This document shows positions 3,626-6,456 of a stretch of DNA of 6,456 nucleotides, piece after piece. Position 1 is the stretch's first letter. Each line of letters begins with the position of its first letter. The position numbers were made by a program, and so were the translations under genes. Below the pieces are notes generated by a model, which did no database searches, was not told where the DNA came from, and saw only the letters and a program-made list of their open reading frames with translations. This stretch comes from CAYUAG01 sp964554015. Its GTDB lineage: Bacteria; Zhuqueibacterota; QNDG01; CAYUAG01. The stretch is taken from contig CAZKMO010000173.1 of assembly GCA_964554015.1 (NCBI GenBank), positions 1 through 6,456 of the forward strand, written 5' to 3'.

Positions 3626-6244
3626 ATGAAATCATCTGAAATACGGAATTCATTTTTGGATTTTTTTGAAGAAAGAGGGCATACCAAAGTGCGCAGTGCT
3701 CCGGTGGTGCCCCAGAATGATCCCACTTTACTCTTTACCAATGCAGGTATGAATCAGTTTAAGGATGTGTTTCTGGGTACAGGTACCAGATCCTATACCC
3801 GGGCTGTAGATTCCCAGAAATGTATCCGGGTCAGCGGTAAACATAATGATCTGGATGAGGTGGGAAAGGACGGCAAGCACCATACTTTTTTCGAAATGTT
3901 GGGCAACTGGTCTTTTGGTGATTATTATAAAAAAGAAGCCATTGCCTGGGCCTGGGAGCTTTTAACCAAGGTCTGGAAAATTCCCAAAAATAAACTGTGG
4001 GCAACAGTCTTTCAGGAGGATGATGAGGCGGAAGCTCTCTGGCAGCAAGTTACTGATATAAAAACCTCCCATGTTCTTCGCTTTGATGAGAAAGAAAATT
4101 TCTGGGAGATGGGTGAAATTGGCCCCTGTGGTCCCTGTTCCGAGATTCATATTGATTTGGGCAAGGAATGCTGTGAAAAAAAAGGTGATTCTGACCATAC
4201 CTGTAAGGTGAACGGAGACTGCTCCCGGTTCATTGAACTCTGGAATCTGGTATTTATTCAATATAACCGGGATGATAAGGGCAAACTCACTACTCTTCCA
4301 GCTAAACATGTAGATACTGGATTGGGATTTGAGAGAATCGTGGCTGTTCTGCAGAACAAGAATTCAAATTATCAGACTGATCTGTTTATTCCCATTTTTA
4401 ACCATATCTCTGAAATAACCGGGACTTCCTGGAAGGAAAAAAATAATATTACCAGTTTCAGAGTAATAGCTGATCATATCCGTAGTCTGACCTTTGCCAT
4501 CACTGATGGGGTTATTCCTTCCAATGAAGGCAGAGGGTATGTGTTACGTCGTATTTTACGTAGAGCTGCTCGATATGGTCGAAACCTGGGAATGCATAAA
4601 CCATTTATTTATAAATTAATTTCTTCGGTGGTGGATGTTTTAGGTGACACTTATCCTGAAATAAAGGAAAGAGTTCAGCATACAACCCTTATAATTAAAG
4701 CAGAAGAAGAACGTTTTAATGAAGTATTGGATCGGGGCATTGATATTTTTGAACAAATAGCACATGATACTCAAGCTGCTGGGGAAACAGTAATTTCTGG
4801 GAAGGATGCATTTCGTTTATATGATACCTATGGTTTTCCTATAGATCTTACCCAAATAATGGCTCGTGACACTGAACTTGATGTTGATTTAAAAGGTTTT
4901 AATAAACAATTGGAAAAACAGAGAGAAAGGGCAAGAAAAGTGGATACTTTTAAAACCACAGAGAAAGGGGAGTGGAAAGTGATAAGCAAGGGGAAACATT
5001 CGGTTTTTGTGGGGTATGATAGCACGGAGCAGAAGACAGAGGTCAGAAAGATACGATCAGAAGGTGAGGGTGTAGCGGTTCTGCTGGCAGAAACTCCCTT
5101 CTATGGGGAATCCGGGGGGCAGGTTGGGGATAAAGGGGAAATTGTAGGAAAGGATTTTACCCTACATATAACAGATACTCAGAAAGAGGGAGATATGATT
5201 CTTCACCTGGGGAAATGGAGTAAAGGGGACAAAATAACCGATCCCAAGGTGATAGCCAAAGTAGAGAAACAGGAAAGAAAATCCACGGCCAGAAATCATA
5301 CAGCCACCCATATATTGCATAAAGTTTTAAAACAAATCCTGGGTAAGCATGTTAATCAGTCCGGTTCTCTGGTGGAACCCAGAAGACTCCGTTTTGATTT
5401 CACTCACTATAATCCCGTTACTCCGGAAGAACTGGATGAAATAGAGAAAAGAGTTAATCAGGCAGTCAGGGAAAACATGCCGGTTGAAAATTTTACTACC
5501 ACCCTGGAAGATGCTAAAAAACAGGGCGCCACAGCTCTTTTTGGAGAAAAATATGAGGATGAAGTGAGAGTCCTGAAAATAGATGATTTTTCTATGGAGT
5601 TGTGCGGCGGTACTCATATTTCCAGAACCGGAGAGATTGGTTATTTCCGCATCCTGCACGAAGAGGGAGTGGCCGCTGGAGTTCGCCGTATTGAAGCGGT
5701 AACCGGAGAAGAGGCGGACAGGCTGCTGCGCAGAGAAAGAAAGCAGCTGGCGGAAATTTCCCGTATGCTTAATGCTCCGGTTGGCGAACTAGGCTCCCGA
5801 ATAGAAATTCTGATCCGGGATAAAAGGGATCTGGAAAAGAAAGCCAAAGCCATGCAGAGCCGTTCTTTCTTTTCCGAAGTAGCTGAGAAACTCCAGAACC
5901 CGGTAATGGTTCAGGGCATTAAGGTGGTTTCCTCCCGGATAGATGCGGATAGTATCGATGAACTTAGAAATATTGCTGACAGACTGCGGGACAACCTCGA
6001 TTCTGGAATCGGAGTGCTGGGTGCCATAATTGAAAACAAAGTAAACTTTATCTGTGTGGTGACCGATGATCTTATAAAAGACAAAGGGCTGAAGGCCGGG
6101 AATATTGTGAAGGAAGTGGCTGCAGTGGTGGGTGGCACCGGGGGTGGTAAATCACATCAGGCTCTAGCCGGCGGAAAAGATACCGTCAAACTGCAGGAAG
6201 CGCTGGATAAAGTGGCTGCGGTGGTGGAGAAGTTAATTGCATAA
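3626..6244 (+). CDS. alaS: Alanine--tRNA ligase
   Basis: AlaRS charges tRNA-Ala with alanine and clears mischarged Ser/Gly. The 872 residues match the usual bacterial length (876 in E. coli). The class II catalytic core fills about 1-235, with the N-terminal SSEIRNSFLDFFEERGHTKV, motif 2 around FEMLGNWSFGDY (89-100) and DTGLGFER (230-237). The tRNA-recognition region carries GRGYVLRRILRRAARYGR (302-319). The editing domain has TPFYGESGGQVGD (490-502) and the zinc site HTATH (H558, H562) with CGGTH (C660, H664). The C-Ala domain ends with GGTGGGKSHQALAGGKD. A cysteine-rich insert in the core (C182, C183, C193, C199 in KECCEKKGDSDHTCKVNGDC) resembles one seen in many bacterial AlaRS and may bind metal. 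The ATG fits the family N-terminus; AAAGGGA (3608-3614) is its ribosome site, with a rather long 11-nt gap. GC content falls to about 34% at 4681-4920 and rises to about 52% at 5641-5880. Confidence 0.99.
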   Translation: MKSSEIRNSFLDFFEERGHTKVRSAPVVPQNDPTLLFTNAGMNQFKDVFLGTGTRSYTRAVDSQKCIRVSGKHNDLDEVGKDGKHHTFFEMLGNWSFGDYYKKEAIAWAWELLTKVWKIPKNKLWATVFQEDDEAEALWQQVTDIKTSHVLRFDEKENFWEMGEIGPCGPCSEIHIDLGKECCEKKGDSDHTCKVNGDCSRFIELWNLVFIQYNRDDKGKLTTLPAKHVDTGLGFERIVAVLQNKNSNYQTDLFIPIFNHISEITGTSWKEKNNITSFRVIADHIRSLTFAITDGVIPSNEGRGYVLRRILRRAARYGRNLGMHKPFIYKLISSVVDVLGDTYPEIKERVQHTTLIIKAEEERFNEVLDRGIDIFEQIAHDTQAAGETVISGKDAFRLYDTYGFPIDLTQIMARDTELDVDLKGFNKQLEKQRERARKVDTFKTTEKGEWKVISKGKHSVFVGYDSTEQKTEVRKIRSEGEGVAVLLAETPFYGESGGQVGDKGEIVGKDFTLHITDTQKEGDMILHLGKWSKGDKITDPKVIAKVEKQERKSTARNHTATHILHKVLKQILGKHVNQSGSLVEPRRLRFDFTHYNPVTPEELDEIEKRVNQAVRENMPVENFTTTLEDAKKQGATALFGEKYEDEVRVLKIDDFSMELCGGTHISRTGEIGYFRILHEEGVAAGVRRIEAVTGEEADRLLRRERKQLAEISRMLNAPVGELGSRIEILIRDKRDLEKKAKAMQSRSFFSEVAEKLQNPVMVQGIKVVSSRIDADSIDELRNIADRLRDNLDSGIGVLGAIIENKVNFICVVTDDLIKDKGLKAGNIVKEVAAVVGGTGGGKSHQALAGGKDTVKLQEALDKVAAVVEKLIA

Positions 6245-6286
6245 TTTTTTATCAATATTTGCAGTTATTACGACAATATGTTATCA

Positions 6287-6298
6287 ATCAAATTTGAT
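6287..6298. repeat. Perfect 12-bp palindrome ATCAAATTTGAT
   Basis: This AT-rich perfect palindrome lies 43 bp after the alaS stop. The word TTATCAAT occurs just before it (6281-6288) and again at 6249-6256. It could be a protein-binding site or chance in AT-rich DNA; nothing else between 6245 and 6301 is recognisable. Confidence 0.35.
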
Positions 6299-6301
6299 GA
6301 A

Positions 6302-6426
6302 GTAATATCTAATTGAGATATTGGTTAATATGATCACCAAGAGTTTTTTCCTCCCCCGTGAAGCAGGAGGGGAGGGTGAATGATCACCTTCCCTTCGAGG
6401 GAGGGGAATAGATATTACCTTTTTTT
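6302..6426 (+). terminator. Nested inverted-repeat element ending in T7; probable alaS terminator or REP-like element
   Basis: A perfect 10-bp pair, GTAATATCTA (6302-6311) and TAGATATTAC (6409-6418), encloses 97 bp and is followed, after one C, by seven T (6420-6426). Inside are a GC-rich stem CCTCCCC / GGGGAGG (6350-6356 / 6369-6375) and a stem CCTTCCCT / AGGGAGGG (6387-6394 / 6398-6405, one T:G pair). The palindromic word TGATCACC occurs twice (6331-6338 and 6381-6388). An alternative small hairpin, AATATCT / AGATATT, forms at 6304-6322. The outer stem plus T run could end alaS transcription. The CTCCCC...GGGAGGGTGAA core also looks like a dispersed REP-type repeat. The remaining 6427-6456 shows no feature. 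Confidence 0.5.
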
Positions 6427-6456
6427 ATAATGATGACCTTTATTTATTTTTTGTGA

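Noticed and set aside
6245..6250. T6 run right after the alaS stop as an intrinsic terminator
   Set aside because: No stable GC-rich stem precedes it; the structured element at 6302-6426 is a better candidate.

Overview
The window is a bacterial housekeeping block, all on the plus strand. Its order is the C-terminal part of cinA/pncC (5' end cut off by the window edge), thpR, recA, recX and, after a 667-bp gene-free stretch, a complete alaS. Base composition is moderately AT-rich. The recA-recX-alaS order is found in several deep bacterial lineages (recalled, not searched). The proteins are clearly bacterial, but I cannot name a phylum with confidence. The repeat-filled intergenic DNA has the feel of genomes from poorly cultivated anaerobic or environmental bacteria; that is an impression, not a proof.

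Layout: cinA ends at 430. An 80-bp gap holds a good sigma70-type promoter (TTGATT, 17 bp, TATAAT) that should drive thpR (512-1072) and recA (1076-2155), which lie 3 bp apart. The 140-bp recA-recX gap holds an A-rich repeat, a hairpin and a pyrimidine-rich tract. recX (2296-2958) begins immediately after an in-frame stop codon and has no clear ribosome binding site. From 2925 to 3560 comes a stack of short repeats: a heptamer tandem array inside the recX 3' end, A-rich tracts, a hexamer array, a 40-bp-arm imperfect inverted repeat, a short perfect hairpin, members of a purine-rich repeat in inverted orientation, and a 182-bp REP-like palindromic element. alaS covers 3626-6244. A 117-bp nested inverted-repeat element ending at a T7 run follows it.

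How the genes work together: RecA is the recombinase and SOS co-protease, and RecX modulates RecA filaments. CinA/PncC and ThpR are common recA neighbours with small-molecule or RNA phosphodiester chemistry. AlaRS is essential for translation and is probably linked only by position. The genes look intact, with their diagnostic motifs present. I found no new enzymatic or defence system. What is unusual is the dense, layered repeat architecture around recX, above all a perfect 29-bp inverted repeat (2245-2273 / 3245-3273) that brackets the gene, and repeat tracts that abut the recA and recX stop codons.
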